NCBI GenBank assembly: GCA_036517115.1
Contig: DATDYB010000006.1
Location: forward strand, 1-35,664
Length of the DNA: 35,664 bases
DNA from: DATDYB01 sp036517115
GTDB lineage: Bacteria > Patescibacteriota > Minisyncoccia > Phycocordibacterales > PALSA-1337
Direction: 5' to 3'
Within the stretch, counting starts at the first letter, position 1; each line of letters opens with the position of its first letter. Below the pieces are notes generated by a model. The model was not told the origin of the DNA. It worked only from the letters and a program-made list of their open reading frames with translations, and made no database searches. Position numbers and translations under genes: made by a program. This document shows positions 19,692 to 27,752 of this stretch, in pieces.

Positions 19692-20074
19692 TACAGTAAT
19701 TTAAGACGAGTTGCGACATATGCTCCATACGCACCCACCACATCCATCAACAGATCGACCGACGTATCAAACACATAGCTTTCTTTGTTCGTGTACGTTA
19801 AATGTATGACGTATTCAAAAATCTCCCATCCAACTCCAACAACGATTGTTCCGACCAACACCACCCCCCAAGATGGTAATCGTGGGATGGAAACTATTGC
19901 TGAACGATATAAAAACCAATAGAGCAGGAGCCCCACTGCCATACCGCCGAGGACATGCATCATGATATCAAACCACCAGTACGCCCAATAAAGGTAGAAA
20001 ACGATTGCGGCATAGTGAAGCACCGCGATCAGCACGACGAGTGCGGCAATAAATGGCGGTAGAGTTTTACGCAT
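19691..20074 (-). CDS. Small integral membrane protein, 127 aa
   Basis: Four predicted membrane helices: ALVVLIAVLHYAAIVFYLY, a HVLGGMAVGLLLYWFLY helix, VVLVGTIVVGVGWEIFEYV and a last amphipathic one with DTSVDLLMDVVGAYGAY. The conserved-looking polar residues (FDIMMH, WEIFEY, D-x3-D-x3-D) recall DUF2238/VanZ-like proteins; function unknown. A TATACT -10 box ends 6 nt before the ATG (20081-20086), so the mRNA is probably leaderless. Confidence 0.8.
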   Translation of the reverse strand: MRKTLPPFIAALVVLIAVLHYAAIVFYLYWAYWWFDIMMHVLGGMAVGLLLYWFLYRSAIVSIPRLPSWGVVLVGTIVVGVGWEIFEYVIHLTYTNKESYVFDTSVDLLMDVVGAYGAYVATRLKLL

Positions 20075-20080
20075 GGGTAC

Positions 20081-20086
20081 AGTATA
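20081..20086 (-). promoter_or_regulatory. -10 box of the membrane protein/beta-CASP operon
   Basis: TATACT on the minus strand, 6 nt before ATG 20074. Confidence 0.55.
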
Positions 20087-20135
20087 TCAAAAGTATGTGA
20101 AACAAAAACCTATGGATACTGCGGTCGAGGCACAG

Positions 20136-20311
20136 AAAAACCAAGCGATGTGCTTGGTTGTCTCTGTAGGTTATTCGAGAGTATTAATACCTAGTAATAA
20201 CTAGGTGGGTGTCTTCAGATTGCGGAGATTGGAAAAAATAAATCCTCCGTACTGCGCATCGATGTTAGACTCCCTTAAAAAAAGTTATAGAGTTAATACT
20301 CCAAATAACCT
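20136..20311 (-). ncRNA. ssrS: Candidate 6S RNA
   Basis: On the minus strand, AGGTTATTTG-GAGTATTAA near the 5' end pairs with TTAATACTCTCGAATAACCT near the 3' end, a closing stem of about 20 bp. Above it is a large open bubble (5' side CTCTATAACTTTTTTTAA). Its 3' side can form CCTAGT-TATT-ACTAGG, as in 6S RNAs after product-RNA synthesis. A second stem (GGGAGTCT/AGACACCC) and an apical hairpin (CGGAGGATT/AATCTCCG) complete the shape. Terminator CCAAGC-acatc-GCTTGG-TTTTT follows. Size (about 150-175 nt) and layout fit 6S RNA, which mimics an open promoter and inhibits RNA polymerase. Confidence 0.68.
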
Positions 20312-20317
20312 GCACTT

Positions 20318-20323
20318 ATTATA
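20318..20323 (-). promoter_or_regulatory. -10 box of the 6S RNA candidate
   Basis: Perfect TATAAT on the minus strand, 6-7 nt before the predicted 5' end at 20311. No good -35 box is seen. Confidence 0.65.
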
Positions 20324-20329
20324 GTCCTC

Positions 20330-20410
20330 TTAAAACTTTTTACGAGCGCAGCTGTGTACAACTCGCGCATTCGGAATCATTCTTTCCATCATGTCTAAGT
20401 CGTTTTGCAA
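20330..20410 (-). pseudogene. Short protein-like frame without a normal start
   Basis: The minus-strand frame ending at 20330 reads LRELQNDLDMMERMI then PNARVVHSCARKKF. It looks more protein-like than random sequence and is open upstream to about 20490, but no ATG precedes DMMERM; a TTG at 20410 is possible. It may be a small gene with a rare start or the remnant of a decayed one. Confidence 0.3.
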
Positions 20411-20460
20411 TTCTCTTAATTCTAAGGGAGTTTTGGAGCATCCTCGCTGTGCATGTTTTC

Positions 20461-20489
20461 TTGACTTGGGTCTGTGCTGAGAGTAATCT
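20461..20489 (+). promoter_or_regulatory. Promoter of the MOSC gene
   Basis: TTGACT (20461-20466), 17-nt spacer, TAATCT (20484-20489). Start expected near 20496, followed by a short leader with AAGGA before ATG 20529. Confidence 0.65.
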
Positions 20490-20528
20490 TGAATTCAGAA
20501 CAAACAACATTGTACAAAAAGGATAATA

Positions 20529-21368
20529 ATGTACGTTGAACAGCTTTTTGAATACCCTATCAAGTCCTGCAAAGGTATTGAGGTGGCGGAGCTCGATCTC
20601 ACGCTCACCGGTCCGAAATACGACCGAACGCTCATGATTGTGGACGAGGGAGGTAATTTCTTATCGCAACGCACCCACCCACACCTCTGTCTCATCGAAA
20701 CTGACATTGGCGATGATCCAGGCACCAACCGCGGCACAGCAGTGTGGGTCGAAGCGCCAGGAATGAAACGTCACGTAATTCCTCTAAGTCACGCCATGTG
20801 TAAAAATTATCCCGGCACGGAGGAAGTTGAGGTGGTTATTCACGGTAAACAATGCATGGGTATCGACCTCGGTAACATCCACGCGAACTGGTTCTCCGCG
20901 TTTCTGGGAGAGCCCGTTCGCCTGATTCAACAAGTGGATCGCTTGCCGCGTATCAGACACTCTGATGCTTTAGACCGCAATATAATGGTGAGTTTTGCGG
21001 ATGGGTATCCACTACTCATAACCGCAACAGAGTCTCTCGACGATCTCAACAAACGCATCCAGGTGGCTGGCGGACAGAGCGTCCCCATGGATCGTTTTCG
21101 ACCCAACATCGTTCTTTCCGGCGGCGAAACATACGCCGAAGATACCATGAACATCATCGCCATTGGCAACGCCACGCTGGCAGGAGCTAATAAATGTGTA
21201 CGCTGCGCTATCACCACCACCGACCAAACTTCCGGCAAACGAGATAAGGAGCCTCTTGCTACGCTCGCAACCTACCGCAAATCAGGAAAAGGTGTCGAAT
21301 TCGGCAGAAACTTCGTGGTCACTGGCCCCGGCAAAGTTCGCAGGGGTGACAAAGTTAGATTTGCATAA
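20529..21368 (+). CDS. MOSC-domain protein (YcbX-like), 279 aa
   Basis: N-terminal beta-barrel domain: LFEYPIKSCKGIEV, YDRTLMIVDEGGNFLSQR. The C-terminal MOSC domain has the RFRPNIVLSG motif and the conserved cysteine in ANKCVRCAITTTDQ. Members bind molybdenum cofactor or handle sulfur, as in N-hydroxylated base detoxification by YcbX. Residues following (GKRDKEPLATLATYR) match the family end. A molybdoenzyme is unexpected if the genome is as reduced as CPR genomes usually are. It has its own promoter and terminator. Confidence 0.92.
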   Translation: MYVEQLFEYPIKSCKGIEVAELDLTLTGPKYDRTLMIVDEGGNFLSQRTHPHLCLIETDIGDDPGTNRGTAVWVEAPGMKRHVIPLSHAMCKNYPGTEEVEVVIHGKQCMGIDLGNIHANWFSAFLGEPVRLIQQVDRLPRIRHSDALDRNIMVSFADGYPLLITATESLDDLNKRIQVAGGQSVPMDRFRPNIVLSGGETYAEDTMNIIAIGNATLAGANKCVRCAITTTDQTSGKRDKEPLATLATYRKSGKGVEFGRNFVVTGPGKVRRGDKVRFA

Positions 21369-21373
21369 CACTA

Positions 21374-21398
21374 CCGCAGACTCAGTCTGCGGTTTTTT
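21374..21398 (+). terminator. Terminator of the MOSC gene
   Basis: CCGCAGA-ctcag-TCTGCGG followed by six T. Confidence 0.92.
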
Positions 21399-21509
21399 GA
21401 TTATGCAATGACAACGCATCATAACCCCGCTATTGATTGACATCTTGTATACTAGTGTGTTACTATTCGCAATAGTTCTTTGAGTCAACAACCTACAGAA
21501 AGGCTGAGG

Positions 21510-22109
21510 ATGAATACCTTTTTACTTTGGATAGGTAGCGGCATTGCTATCCTTCTCTACTTTCCGTTGATCCGGGGGATACTTTGCGGCAAGATCGAAC
21601 AGAATTTTGCTACATGGATCCTTTGGGTAGCCCTCGACGGTATAGCGTTAGGTAGTATCCTCCTACAAGGAGGTAACTACTTACTCTTGGTATTTTACTG
21701 CATAGGAGGATCGCTGGTATGCGCTTCGCTCCTTTACACCAAGCAATTCAAATGGACAGGATTCGAAACATTCGTTTTGTTGCTTGTCTTTATCTGCCTC
21801 GCAGTATGGGCAGTGAGTGGTCCGCGCTGGGGCACTGTTGCAAGCACGCTTGCAGTGATCATTTCAGGCGCGCCACAAATTAAAGATTCATGGCGACAAC
21901 CGGATCGGCAAACAGGATACATTTATCTTGGATACATCCTTGCGAACGCCTTCTCTTTTTGGGGAGGTAAAGCCTGGACAATTGAAGATAGATTTTATCC
22001 CGGCATGTGCGCGATCCTGTGTGCGGCGATCGCTTGCGCGTCGCTTCGAAAGGCACCTGCACTGATCCCAAAGGTAGAGGAAAAAGTTGCAGTTACCAAT
22101 AGTTGTTAG
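21510..22109 (+). CDS. PQ-loop-like polytopic membrane protein, 199 aa
   Basis: About six or seven hydrophobic helices, starting TFLLWIGSGIAILLYFPLI. SGAPQIKDSW near residue 130 resembles the PQ motif of PQ-loop/SemiSWEET transporters, with a matching FPLIRGI after the first helix. The substrate is unknown. ATG 21510 was chosen because GAAAGG lies about 8 nt before it; an in-frame TTG at 21480 would add ten polar residues. Confidence 0.7.
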   Translation: MNTFLLWIGSGIAILLYFPLIRGILCGKIEQNFATWILWVALDGIALGSILLQGGNYLLLVFYCIGGSLVCASLLYTKQFKWTGFETFVLLLVFICLAVWAVSGPRWGTVASTLAVIISGAPQIKDSWRQPDRQTGYIYLGYILANAFSFWGGKAWTIEDRFYPGMCAILCAAIACASLRKAPALIPKVEEKVAVTNSC

Positions 22110-22113
22110 TTAT

Positions 22114-22142
22114 GGGAGAGTCCATACGATTCTCCCACTTTA
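22114..22142 (+). terminator. Probable terminator
   Basis: GGGAGA (22114-22119) pairs with TCTCCC (22131-22136), with partial GTC/GAT extension and ACTTTAAT after it. The T-run is weak. Confidence 0.5.
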
Positions 22143-22212
22143 ATGGGTTCATCACAGACAGAAAAATATGGTGAACTGATAAGGTGAACGTTCTTAGAGT
22201 TAGGTGAGAAAA

Positions 22213-22494
22213 ATGAAAGTTAAATTATTCTACGAAGTAGCTCGTGTCCTTCATGACGGTATCGATAAAAAGGAAGACGGAAAAGAGAATCGAACCAAAA
22301 CTGAATCAGAAATGAATCGTTTCCTATCGAAGGTAAGAGTAAAGCAGATCACTCAATCTTCGGTACTCCTCGACGAGAACCAATTCATAGCAACATGCAT
22401 TTCGATTTGGTACGAGGGATACGAAGAACACTCTTCCGAAGCGAATGAACTGATTGAAAGAATACGATCCAGTAAGAAACCTAAATTTACATAA
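22213..22494 (+). CDS. Orphan protein, 93 aa
   Basis: Starts MKVKLFYEVARVLHDG after TTAGGTGAG, which places the ATG at 22213. Charged, soluble and mostly helical, with one predicted strand region (VLLDENQFIATCISIWY). No family is recognised. It is monocistronic and followed by a clear terminator. Confidence 0.7.
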   Translation: MKVKLFYEVARVLHDGIDKKEDGKENRTKTESEMNRFLSKVRVKQITQSSVLLDENQFIATCISIWYEGYEEHSSEANELIERIRSSKKPKFT

Positions 22495-22512
22495 ATACAC
22501 TAAGCTAGTATT

Positions 22513-22537
22513 ACTGCAGTTTGTACTGCAGTTTTTT
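22513..22537 (+). terminator. Terminator
   Basis: ACTGCAGT (22513-22520) pairs with ACTGCAGT (22525-22532), loop TTGT, then a T-run. Confidence 0.88.
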
Positions 22538-22569
22538 ATTCTAAAACAACATTATAAGCTCAGGATTTA

Positions 22570-23175
22570 CTACTCCAACAACCCATCCAAATTCACATCA
22601 TACAACACTTGTTCCTGAATCAACCGATAATTAATGAGCTCTTCCTTTTTGAACCAATAGTTAATTTCCGGCTCTGATTCTTTAATCGTTCCTGACGCAT
22701 GTACTAAATTGCGTACAGCGCGAATGGCGTCATCAGAAATTTTGTAGGAATCGAGGACGAAATCACCACGGATCGTACCTACGTCAGACATCAAAGGTTC
22801 CGTGCCGCCGGTAAGCTTGCGTACAATCGCCACCGCATGCGCCCCTTGCCACACCATGGCAATGACCGGACCGCTGGAAAGATATTTCTTGAGCTTCTGG
22901 AGAATGATCTCGGTGATTTTAAGCGGGTCGTTGATCGGGTGCGGTATCCCTTTCTCTTCGTATGCTTTAATATTCTTCTCGCCGGTCAACTTTCGCCATT
23001 CGGGATTCAGAGTATAATGCTTTTCAATAAAATCTTCCGTGGGCACCAGCATTTTAATGCCGATAAGCTTAAGCCCTACGCGTTCATAACGTTTTACAAT
23101 CTCACCGATGAGTGAGCGCTGAATACCGTCTGGTTTTATTACCACCAACGTTCGTTCTTCTTTTGGATGAGTCAT
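22570..23175 (-). CDS. ndk: Nucleoside-diphosphate kinase, enlarged, 201 aa
   Basis: Transfers phosphate between nucleoside di- and triphosphates. The N-terminus TLVVIKPDGIQRSLIGEIVKR and the middle SGPVIAMVWQGAHAV match the family. The catalytic histidine is in RNLVHASGT. It is about 60 residues longer than the usual 140: an insertion near residues 65-90 (KNIKAYEEKGIPHPINDPLK) and a C-terminal extension (YWFKKEELINYRLIQEQ). A CATACT box lies 7 nt before the ATG. It follows map and a coiled-coil gene. Confidence 0.95.
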   Translation of the reverse strand: MTHPKEERTLVVIKPDGIQRSLIGEIVKRYERVGLKLIGIKMLVPTEDFIEKHYTLNPEWRKLTGEKNIKAYEEKGIPHPINDPLKITEIILQKLKKYLSSGPVIAMVWQGAHAVAIVRKLTGGTEPLMSDVGTIRGDFVLDSYKISDDAIRAVRNLVHASGTIKESEPEINYWFKKEELINYRLIQEQVLYDVNLDGLLE

Positions 23176-23176
23176 A

Positions 23177-23407
23177 TTATCGAGTATGCCCTGTTCCTCG
23201 GACAGTTTCTACGATCCGCATTCTATCTTCTAAGCGTTCAAGGCGATTACGATGATCAGTGAGAATCAAGTTTTCTATTCGATCAAGTCGAATATTAACT
23301 TCTTCAAACTGTTTATTCATTTCACCGTTCAGCTCATTGAATCCGTTCTGAGTCATCACAGCCAAATCTTCAATCATATTTTCTACAGATTTCTTTTTAG
23401 CTTTCAT
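23177..23407 (-). CDS. Small coiled-coil protein, 76 aa
   Basis: Heptad-like Leu/Ile pattern through residues 10-70 (NMIEDLAVMTQNGFNEL, then IRLDRIENLI and RLERLEDRMRIVE). Such short coiled-coil proteins are frequent orphans; function unknown. The stop is 1 nt from the ndk start, so the two are co-transcribed or closely packed. TATACT lies 9 nt before the ATG. Confidence 0.8.
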   Translation of the reverse strand: MKAKKKSVENMIEDLAVMTQNGFNELNGEMNKQFEEVNIRLDRIENLILTDHRNRLERLEDRMRIVETVRGTGHTR

Positions 23408-23427
23408 GGTGAACCTAGTATATCAAA

Positions 23428-24198
23428 TTATATTTTTGTTAACACCTCCGCATCACTTTTAGTAATGAGAATCGTATGCTCAAAATGTGCGCTTCTCAAA
23501 CCGTCTGCGGTGCGGTAGGTATAGCCGTCGGCGTCGAGTGTCACTCGCTTATCTCCCTCATTAAGCATCGGTTCAATGGCAATCACCATGCCGGGCTGTA
23601 ACTTCTCACTTTTGCCTCCCATATCAAAATTCGGCACATACGGATCTTCATGGACTCCGTATCCGACGCCGTGCCCCACAAGCTCCTCTACAATGCCATA
23701 GCCGAAGCGCGCCACGTACCGCTCAATGGCTGCCCCTATGTCGTTCACCGCCTTACCGCCTTTGGCAACCTTAATTCCCACAGCAAGCGCCTCCCGAGTA
23801 GCATTAACAAGCTTTTGCCCTTCTTCGTCCACCTTTCCAACCGGCACGGTCACTGCCATGTCAGTGAAAAGTCCTTGGTATACAAAACCGAAGTCTACGC
23901 TGGCAAGATCACCCTCTTTCAATATCCGCGGCAATTCGTTCGGGATACCGTGTACCACTTCGTCATTAAGTGAAATGCAGATCGTCGCAGGATATGGTCT
24001 TTTAGCACCATCAGGTTTGAAGTTTAAAAACGCAGGTTTGCCACCCTCATGTGCTATGAGTTCGCGAGCGTAGTCATCGAGATCTTTAGTATTGGCCCCT
24101 ACCACCACCTTCTGTAGCAGCTTATCCATAATCCGCGCATGCCGTTTCCCTCCCTCCCGGAGAATAGCGATGTCTTCTTTTGTCTTTATCGTTACCAT
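23428..24198 (-). CDS. map: Methionine aminopeptidase type I, 256 aa
   Basis: Removes N-terminal methionine. The five metal ligands are visible: Asp in ASVDFG, Asp in FTDMAV, His in GHGVG, Glu in AIEPM and Glu in HFEHT. Length and order fit type Ia. It sits between adk and ndk; in many bacteria adk-map follow secY, as they nearly do here. Confidence 0.97.
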   Translation of the reverse strand: MVTIKTKEDIAILREGGKRHARIMDKLLQKVVVGANTKDLDDYARELIAHEGGKPAFLNFKPDGAKRPYPATICISLNDEVVHGIPNELPRILKEGDLASVDFGFVYQGLFTDMAVTVPVGKVDEEGQKLVNATREALAVGIKVAKGGKAVNDIGAAIERYVARFGYGIVEELVGHGVGYGVHEDPYVPNFDMGGKSEKLQPGMVIAIEPMLNEGDKRVTLDADGYTYRTADGLRSAHFEHTILITKSDAEVLTKI

Positions 24199-24215
24199 AG
24201 GAGGTACACTAGCAT

Positions 24216-24803
24216 TTACGAGAGTTTTTTCAAAATATCGGCATGAATTTCCTCAATCGAGCGTTCCCCGTTGATTTCCATAAAGCGGTAGTCGGGATGT
24301 GTACGGTAAAATTCGATTGCTGGCATCACATCGGTTTCAAACCATGTAAGCCTTGCTTTGATATCTTCGATAGTATCATCGAAACGTTTACGTTTCATAA
24401 GATGTTCCACTGCCCAGTCAGCACTCACATTAAGATAGATGACGTGAGGTTTTTTCAAGCCGTAAAATCCGAGAATCGAATGGAGTACTCCTGCTTCGTG
24501 AAATTTCCTAGGTGTGCCGTCGATAATTAAATGCTGGTTTTCCTTAAAGTTCATACTTAAAAGATGTGACCATGTGTGGGTAGCAAGGAACTCGGGTTGG
24601 AGACCGCCTCTGTCATAAATAGCTTTTGAGAGGCGCTGGGTAAGTTTTGGGCCTTTAATAAACTCTCTGATTTCGGCGCCGGTTTGCAGATAAAACACCT
24701 CGCGTGAAGGGTCATTCTTTCGCAAATACTCTTCAATAAGCTTCCCTTGTGTCCCTTTGCCACATCCTGATCGTCCGATCAAAATAAACATCTGTTGATT
24801 CAT
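24216..24803 (-). CDS. adk: Adenylate kinase-like nucleoside monophosphate kinase, 195 aa
   Basis: P-loop GRSGCGKGTQ at residues 9-18; the AMP-binding part contains LQTGAEIREFI; the DGTPRK motif corresponds to DGFPR of adenylate kinase. The LID is short and the KRKRFDDT-x8-RL segment corresponds to the family's R-x-DD-x8-RL. The position between secY and map supports adk, separated here by one opposite-strand gene. The variant P-loop leaves a small chance of other NMP specificity. Confidence 0.88.
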   Translation of the reverse strand: MNQQMFILIGRSGCGKGTQGKLIEEYLRKNDPSREVFYLQTGAEIREFIKGPKLTQRLSKAIYDRGGLQPEFLATHTWSHLLSMNFKENQHLIIDGTPRKFHEAGVLHSILGFYGLKKPHVIYLNVSADWAVEHLMKRKRFDDTIEDIKARLTWFETDVMPAIEFYRTHPDYRFMEINGERSIEEIHADILKKLS

Positions 24804-24840
24804 GTAAAACAGTATACCGTAAGGCCTTTATTTCCCATAA

Positions 24841-24869
24841 TTGACATTATTTGTATATTGATGTATAAT
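24841..24869 (+). promoter_or_regulatory. Perfect consensus promoter
   Basis: TTGACA (24841-24846), 17-nt spacer, TATAAT (24864-24869): an exact consensus with ideal spacing. It drives only the 117-residue orphan gene. Confidence 0.9.
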
Positions 24870-24883
24870 ACATATAGATATAT

Positions 24884-24911
24884 AGTCCCAGGAAACTGAA
24901 TTCCCGGGACT
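24884..24911 (+). promoter_or_regulatory. Leader hairpin of the 117-aa gene
   Basis: AGTCCC-a-GGAA pairs with TTCC-c-GGGACT around ACTGAA. It begins about 8 nt after the predicted transcription start and may stabilise the mRNA. AAGAAAGG follows, about 16 nt before the ATG. Confidence 0.65.
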
Positions 24912-24940
24912 CAACCAAGAAAGGTTTCGCTTCGTAAAAT

Positions 24941-25294
24941 ATGAAAACTGTGTTTTGTATAGTAGCCCCGGTTGTTGTCGTAGTAGCAATGATGATGGCC
25001 AGGGATGTAATAACGGAAAGACGGATTCAAAGAGATGGTGAGCTGGTCAGAGAAGCTATCCTCGAATTTCGCGACGCTCGAGTGGTGTTGCAGGAGTACA
25101 TGACAGAACTCAAGGGGATGGAGACAATACCGAGCCGACTGCCGGGTTCCAGTTTGGTCCATTACAAAGGTCACGTATTGAAAGTGACGATCGTTGAAGA
25201 AAAAACGACCAACGAAGAAAAAGTACTAACGCACTATCAAACATCAGTCGGAGTATTCAAAACTCCACGACAATTAAAAGAAAATCCTCTCTAA
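24941..25294 (+). CDS. Orphan membrane-anchored protein, 117 aa
   Basis: One N-terminal hydrophobic helix (TVFCIVAPVVVVVAMMMA), then a charged helical region and a C-terminal part with alternating strands (VHYKGHVLKVTIVEEK). No family is recognised. It has a consensus promoter and a strong terminator, so it may be highly expressed. It interrupts the usual secY-adk-map order on the opposite strand. Confidence 0.75.
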   Translation: MKTVFCIVAPVVVVVAMMMARDVITERRIQRDGELVREAILEFRDARVVLQEYMTELKGMETIPSRLPGSSLVHYKGHVLKVTIVEEKTTNEEKVLTHYQTSVGVFKTPRQLKENPL

Positions 25295-25302
25295 AAGAGG
25301 TG

Positions 25303-25332
25303 CCCCGCGCAAGGATTGCGCGGGGCTTTTTT
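25303..25332 (+). terminator. Strong terminator
   Basis: CCCCGCGCAA-gga-TTGCGCGGGG followed by CTTTTTT. Confidence 0.95.
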
Positions 25333-25381
25333 ATTTCCAAGTTTAGTCTAACTGTCTGACTACTAATGTCTACTGTCTTTT

Positions 25382-26653
25382 TTAGTATTCTCGCATCGAA
25401 ATCTGTGCGTTGATTTTTTTAATGAGATCAAGAACTACAGAAACAACGATAAGGAGTGCGGTACCACCGATAGCGAGGGCTGTAATGCCGGTAAGCGCCT
25501 TCATAGCAAGCGGAAGCACGGCGATGAAACCGAGGAAGAGGGCTCCAACAAGGGTGATGCGAGTCAGAACCTTTGCGATATACATTGATGTTGATTCACC
25601 AGGGCGAACGCCAGGGATAAATGCACCGCTCTTCTGAAGATTTGTGGAAAGCGCGTGTGGATCAAAGGTAACCGCAGTGTAAAAATAGGTGAAGACGAAC
25701 ACGAGCAAGAAGTAGAAGATAGAGTAGAACCAGCCGTTAGCAAACAGGGTCGCGAGCTTCGAACCTACCATCTGCAGCGTCGGGTTGGTCGCTTGAGAAA
25801 GGAAGTTGAAAATCATCTGAGGAAAGAGAAGGATGGAGAGCGCGAAAATAATTGGGATCACCCCGGCCTGGTTAACTCGGAGAGGAAGATAGGTAGATAC
25901 TCCTCCGTACACTTTGTTACCACGCACGCGCTTAGCATAGGTGACCGGGATCGGACGTTCCGCTTCAGTCACGATGACCACCGCGAAGATGATAGCAAGG
26001 GCGGCAATCACAAAGCCGATATAGAGAGGAATTTGTGAAGGATCATACGAAAAGAGAATCTGATTCGCACCGCTGGGCAGCGCAGCTACGATACCAGCAA
26101 AAATGATAAGAGAAACGCCGTTACCAATACCGAATTCGGTGATCACCTCTCCAATCCACATAAGAAGTACGGAGCCGGCTGCAATAACAAGGACGTTTAC
26201 GATAAGGCCGAAGAGAGGCAATGTTCCCAACACTCCCTGGTTTTGAAGGAGGATAATAAAGCCGAACGCCTGCAAGAGCGCCAACGGTACTGAAATAATT
26301 CGAGAGTATTGGGCAAACTTTGCTCTGCCGAGCTCCCCTTCTTCCTGATACATCGCCTTTAGCTTTGGCGACATCATAGTAAGAAGCTGCATGATGATTG
26401 ACGCGGTGATATACGGACCAACACCGAGCATGATGATAGAAAGTTGTGACAACCCGCCTCCAGAAAAGATGTTGAGCAAACCTAGAAACTGGTTATTGGC
26501 CAAGAGCTGGCTTAGACGAGCAACATCAATACCCGGAACAGGGATTGTTGCTAAAAAGCGAAAGATGACCAACGCGGCCAACGTAAAAAGAATGCGTCTT
26601 CGCAATACCTTGTCTCGGAATACTGTTTGTAGTTTATTTAGAAAGTTGTTCAT
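25382..26653 (-). CDS. secY: Protein translocase subunit SecY, 423 aa
   Basis: The pore-forming subunit of the SecYEG channel. Ten hydrophobic helices; the plug/early region has TIPVPGIDV and the family motif FSGGGLSQLSI; GIGNGVSLIIFAGI and the helix 5-6 loop ERPIPVTYAKRVRG are typical. The C-terminal loop shows GAFIPGVRPGEST. Length is normal. It is the last gene of the ribosomal protein cluster, 1 nt after rplO. Confidence 0.98.
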   Translation of the reverse strand: MNNFLNKLQTVFRDKVLRRRILFTLAALVIFRFLATIPVPGIDVARLSQLLANNQFLGLLNIFSGGGLSQLSIIMLGVGPYITASIIMQLLTMMSPKLKAMYQEEGELGRAKFAQYSRIISVPLALLQAFGFIILLQNQGVLGTLPLFGLIVNVLVIAAGSVLLMWIGEVITEFGIGNGVSLIIFAGIVAALPSGANQILFSYDPSQIPLYIGFVIAALAIIFAVVIVTEAERPIPVTYAKRVRGNKVYGGVSTYLPLRVNQAGVIPIIFALSILLFPQMIFNFLSQATNPTLQMVGSKLATLFANGWFYSIFYFLLVFVFTYFYTAVTFDPHALSTNLQKSGAFIPGVRPGESTSMYIAKVLTRITLVGALFLGFIAVLPLAMKALTGITALAIGGTALLIVVSVVLDLIKKINAQISMREY

Positions 26654-26654
26654 A

Positions 26655-27092
26655 CTACTTTACGCTTCCTCCCGCTTTCTCGATCTTACTTTTGGCGCCA
26701 GCGGAAACAACACAGTCCGTAATGGCAACTTTTTTAGTAAGCTCACCATTACCTAGAATCTTCACTGAAGGCACGTTTCCCTTGAAGCGTGAGATAACTC
26801 CTTTCTCAACTAAGAGCTGAGGGTTTACCGCTTCACCATTATTAAATACGTTAAGATTCTCGACGTTAATGAGCGCTGGTCGAACTTCGAAACTCTTGAA
26901 AGGCGACTTGCCACGACCGCGAAGCTTAGGGATACGCTTGATAAAGTCACGCATCTCCGGTCGCTTTTTACGGCCGGCGCGAGCATTCTGCCCCTTGGTC
27001 CCCCGACCAGAAGTTTTACCACGCTTACCCCCACGACCTACCGCGGCCATCTTTTTATTGGGTGTATTTCTTTTTACTTGATGGGTTTGCAT
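26655..27092 (-). CDS. rplO: 50S ribosomal protein L15, 145 aa
   Basis: The glycine/arginine-rich N-terminal tail (VGRGGKRGKTSGRGTKGQNAR) is diagnostic, followed by RIPKLRGRG and a C-terminal KVAITDCVVSAGAKSKIEKAG. It contacts 23S rRNA late in assembly. It follows rpsE with no rpmD (L30) between, as I recall for CPR genomes. Confidence 0.97.
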   Translation of the reverse strand: MQTHQVKRNTPNKKMAAVGRGGKRGKTSGRGTKGQNARAGRKKRPEMRDFIKRIPKLRGRGKSPFKSFEVRPALINVENLNVFNNGEAVNPQLLVEKGVISRFKGNVPSVKILGNGELTKKVAITDCVVSAGAKSKIEKAGGSVK

Positions 27093-27099
27093 AAGTGGT

Positions 27100-27747
27100 T
27101 TATAGACTTTCTACTTCTTTTTGTCCCGGCTTGAACGCTCCGAGAGTTTTAAGCGCCGCCACCGTTCCACGGGCGATGTTGAGCTTGTTCTTGCTTGGAG
27201 AAATGATCTTCGCCATGATGTCTTTAAGACCAGCGAATTCAATAACGTTTCGTGCGGCACTTCCCGCCACCACTCCACGTCCTGGTGCAGGTCTGATCTC
27301 AATTCGAGCGCTTGAGTATTTTGCGCGGACAGGGTGAAGAATAGACATATTCTTGGTCGTAGCAACCTTGATCATATGCTTTTTAGCATCGCGAGTGGCT
27401 TTGTCGATAGCGAGTGAAGTATCACCTGCTTTACCGATACCAACCCCCACTGAACCCTTGCGGTTGCCCGCCACCACCGCCACGCTGAAGCTAAAGCGTC
27501 GGCCTCCCGCGGCCACGCGAGTAACACGTCGAATGCTTATAATCTTGGAGTCGAACTCAGGTTTGACTCGCTCTCTGCCACCCCGATCGCCAGGCTTGCG
27601 AGTGTTTCGTCGGCGTCCGTCTCCTCCACGGGCGTGCGCATCTCGAGAATCTCGAGGTGGGACAGGAGCTACGGCAACGGGTGCTGTTTTTGGCGCTTCC
27701 ACTTTTGGTGCTTCAGGAATATTCTTTTGTTCTGGTGTAGTATCCAT
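27100..27747 (-). CDS. rpsE: 30S ribosomal protein S5, 215 aa
   Basis: Core: ISIRRVTRVAAGGRRFSFS, VGVGIGKAGDTSLAIDKA and the family GRGVVAGSAARNVIEFAGLKD in parts. A 60-residue N-terminal extension is Pro/Ala-rich then Arg/Gly-rich (EAPKVEAPKTAPVAV, GGDGRRRNTRK), longer than in model bacteria. S5 lies at the mRNA entry and helps decoding accuracy. Confidence 0.97.
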   Translation of the reverse strand: MDTTPEQKNIPEAPKVEAPKTAPVAVAPVPPRDSRDAHARGGDGRRRNTRKPGDRGGRERVKPEFDSKIISIRRVTRVAAGGRRFSFSVAVVAGNRKGSVGVGIGKAGDTSLAIDKATRDAKKHMIKVATTKNMSILHPVRAKYSSARIEIRPAPGRGVVAGSAARNVIEFAGLKDIMAKIISPSKNKLNIARGTVAALKTLGAFKPGQKEVESL

Positions 27748-27752
27748 AATAT

